A stretch of DNA of 64,000 bases, taken from assembly GCF_028649395.1 (NCBI RefSeq), contig NZ_JAQSUW010000007.1, positions 119,117 through 183,116 of the forward strand. The letters run 5' to 3'. The position numbers and the translations under genes are program-made. This DNA is from Pseudomonas sp. Gutcm_11s. Its GTDB lineage: Bacteria > Pseudomonadota > Gammaproteobacteria > Pseudomonadales > Pseudomonadaceae. The notes beneath the pieces are model-generated. The model saw only the letters and a list, made by a program, of their open reading frames with translations, was not told the origin of the DNA and did not search any database. Shown piece after piece: positions 62,664-64,000 of this stretch; position 1 is the first letter of the stretch; the number at the start of each line of letters is the position of its first letter.

Positions 62664-62692
62664 TTGCGCGCAAAATTAAATCGCACTAGATT
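62664..62692 (+). promoter_or_regulatory. ohr promoter overlapped by a palindromic OhrR site
   Basis: TTGCGCGCAA (62664-62673) is a perfect palindrome and its first six bases are the -35 (TTGCGC). A 17-base spacer leads to the -10 TAGATT (62687-62692). A second core, AGCGCGCAAAA, lies at about 62712. OhrR bound here would block RNA polymerase. Confidence 0.65.
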
Positions 62693-62755
62693 CTGCATCA
62701 CGCACCTACTTAGCGCGCAAAACTTTAGACAGCAAACATAATTGGAGACACCGTC

Positions 62756-63181
62756 ATGCAAACCATCAAAGCTCTCTACACCGCTACCGCTACCGCCACC
62801 GGAGGCCGCGACGGCCGTGCCGTTTCCTCCGACGGTTTCCTCGACGTCAAGCTGACCACCCCGCGTGAACTGGGCGGCGCCGGCGGTGAAGCCACCAACC
62901 CCGAGCAACTGTTCGCCGCCGGCTACTCGGCCTGCTTCATCGGCGCCCTGAAGTTCGTCGCCAGCCAGAAGAAACAAGCCTTTCCGGCTGACGCTTCGAT
63001 CACCGGCAAGGTCGGCATCGGCCAGATCCCCGGCGGCTTCGGTCTGGAAGTGGAGCTGAACATCAGCCTGCCGGGCATCGAACGCGCCACCGCCGAAGAA
63101 CTGATCGCAGCAGCCCACCAGGTCTGCCCTTACTCCAACGCCACCCGCGGCAACATCGACGTCCGCCTGGTACTGGTCTGA
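62756..63181 (+). CDS. ohr: Organic hydroperoxide resistance peroxidase Ohr
   Basis: 141 residues, exact family length. Reactive Cys pair C60 ([13 protein letters not shown]) and C124 ([11 protein letters not shown]) match the Ohr catalytic cysteines. It is a homodimeric thiol peroxidase that reduces lipid and organic hydroperoxides, using lipoylated proteins as electron donor. AATTGGAGACACC is the ribosome site. Under OhrR control by position and operator. Confidence 0.96.
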   Translation: MQTIKALYTATATATGGRDGRAVSSDGFLDVKLTTPRELGGAGGEATNPEQLFAAGYSACFIGALKFVASQKKQAFPADASITGKVGIGQIPGGFGLEVELNISLPGIERATAEELIAAAHQVCPYSNATRGNIDVRLVLV

Positions 63182-63207
63182 GCCACGCACTCAATAGGAG
63201 AACAGCC

Positions 63208-63465
63208 ATGAACATTCGTCATATCGCCAGCAGCAGCCTCGCCGTACTCGCCCTCGCCGCCAGCTCGCTGACCTTCGCCGCGCAACCGGCAACCGAATAC
63301 CGCTACGGCCAGGCACTGGATGTCGAGGAAGTGATCAGCCTGCAGGAAGCCGATGCGCGCTACTGCGAAGTGGTCGAGGCGCGCATGGTCTACCGCGATT
63401 CCGCCGGTGCCGTGCAAGCCGTGACCTACCTCAAGCAAGCCGACAACTGCCACAACCAGGGCTGA
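63208..63465 (+). CDS. DUF2790-family secreted small protein
   Basis: 85 residues. Signal peptide MNIRHIASSSLAVLALAAS to TFAAQ (about 24). The mature part ATEYRYGQALDVEEVISLQE and VVEARMVYRDSAGAVQAVTYL with a Cys pair is the DUF2790 pattern, common in Pseudomonas and of unknown function. AGGAGAACAGCC precedes the ATG. It follows ohr by 26 bases and may share its promoter. Confidence 0.87.
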   Translation: MNIRHIASSSLAVLALAASSLTFAAQPATEYRYGQALDVEEVISLQEADARYCEVVEARMVYRDSAGAVQAVTYLKQADNCHNQG

Positions 63466-63509
63466 GGCCCTGGTTCACCCAGCCAATTCGATTCGCCAGG
63501 AGAACGACC

Positions 63510-64000
63510 ATGAACATCAAGCAACTCGTAGGAAGCGGCCTGCTCACCCTGGCCATCACCCAAGCCTTCGCCGCCGGCAGCCCCGGCGTGGAACACAACA
63601 CCCAGGCCTTCCTCCAGGCCCTGGAAGCCGGTGGCGGCAAGCCACTGGAAGCCCTCAGCCCGAAAGACGCCCGTGCCGTGCTGGTCGGCGCCCAGGCCTC
63701 GGTCAAGGTCGACCTGTCCGGCGTGAGCGTGTCGGAGAAGACCATCCAGGCTGGCGGCCAGTCGATCCCGCTGACCATCGTTCGCCCCGAAGGCGTGAAG
63801 GGTGAGCTGCCGGTATTCATGTTCTTCCACGGTGGCGGCTGGGTGCTCGGCGACTACCCGACCCATGCCCGTCTGATCCGCGACCTAGTGGTTAACTCCG
63901 GCGCGGTAGCCGTCTACGTCGGCTACACCCCGTCGCCGGAAGCCAAGTACCCGACCGCCATCGACCAGGCCTACGCCGCGACCAAGTGGGTCGGTGAGCA
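63510..64000 (+). CDS. Secreted alpha/beta hydrolase (hormone-sensitive-lipase type), truncated by window end
   Basis: The first 163 codons are present. Signal peptide MNIKQLVGSGLLTLAITQAF cut near AFA. PVFMFFHGGGWVLGDYPTH (about 99-117) is the HGGGW oxyanion motif of the HSL-type esterases, followed by AVYVGYTPSPEAKYPTAIDQAYAATKWV. The catalytic Ser (GxSxG) should follow past the window. AGGAGAACGACC is the ribosome site. It is a likely acyl-ester or acetyl hydrolase; the substrate is unknown. Its position after the ohr/DUF2790 genes suggests a shared response, but this is not shown. Confidence 0.86.
   Translation, partial: MNIKQLVGSGLLTLAITQAFAAGSPGVEHNTQAFLQALEAGGGKPLEALSPKDARAVLVGAQASVKVDLSGVSVSEKTIQAGGQSIPLTIVRPEGVKGELPVFMFFHGGGWVLGDYPTHARLIRDLVVNSGAVAVYVGYTPSPEAKYPTAIDQAYAATKWVGE

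Overview
The window is 64 kb of dense, high-GC proteobacterial chromosome with no mobile genes, phage, CRISPR, rRNA or tRNA that I can see. Gene content and order point to Pseudomonas sensu lato. The run thrC-hom-dsbC-xerD-antiporter-thioesterase-rplS-trmD-rimM-rpsP-ffh-(YpjD)-(CorC)-MFS-purT is, from memory, the P. aeruginosa order, and an AapJQMP amino-acid importer and an OhrR/Ohr pair are also present. Most genes sit in short operons with ATGA or GTGA overlaps. Nearly all long antisense reading frames are high-GC artefacts.

Layout. 1-1436: end of upp and uraA (uracil salvage). 1578-4126: a Baeyer-Villiger-type flavin monooxygenase converging on an SMP-30/strictosidine-synthase-like lipolactonase. 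4226-7748: a 142-bp palindromic element, then a two-gene operon (minus strand) of a PQQ-dependent sorbosone-type dehydrogenase lipoprotein and a TonB receptor whose motifs match the PQQ importer PqqU/YncD. 8685-16719: a LysR regulator divergent from a catabolic run (3-hydroxyacyl-CoA dehydrogenase, acyl-CoA dehydrogenase, PHB-depolymerase-like esterase, iron alcohol dehydrogenase, thioesterase, thiolase). 16848-19617: a TIGR01777 epimerase, hemH and a periplasmic binding protein in one operon. 19827-25837: a renalase-like flavoprotein, a Trp-rich small protein, RlmF, a YigZ-like protein, an Lrp regulator divergent from a YjeH-type amino-acid exporter, and an orphan TAXI binding protein. 25886-31996: secreted M28 aminopeptidase, YejK, a glutaredoxin, a GST with an extra tail, a GIY-YIG protein, an NTF2-like protein and a GlxA-like regulator.

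32049-36243: aapJQMP amino-acid ABC importer with a strong hairpin between the binding-protein and permease genes. 36634-41253: carboxylesterase, a nested palindromic RNA/DNA element, a cNMP-GGDEF diguanylate cyclase, a membrane dipeptidase and RhlB. 41306-42192: a ribbon-helix-helix protein paired with a DJ-1/PfpI protein. 42332-58340: the conserved housekeeping block (threonine synthesis, DsbC, XerD, Na+/H+ antiporter, translation genes, SRP, PurT). 58337-61995: gamma carbonic anhydrase, two Nudix hydrolases, DUF2789, a putative propeller protein and an L,D-transpeptidase. 62115-64000: OhrR and Ohr (organic peroxide defence), a DUF2790 protein and a truncated secreted alpha/beta hydrolase.

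The most interesting unit is the putative PQQ-scavenging operon at 4367-7748, which would couple import of the cofactor to the enzyme that uses it. Next are the unexplained palindromic elements (4226-4367, 19722-19741, 37312-37396) and the LysR-controlled acyl-CoA cluster that lacks an enoyl-CoA hydratase. All family assignments come from reading the sequence and memory of the families; no searches were run.
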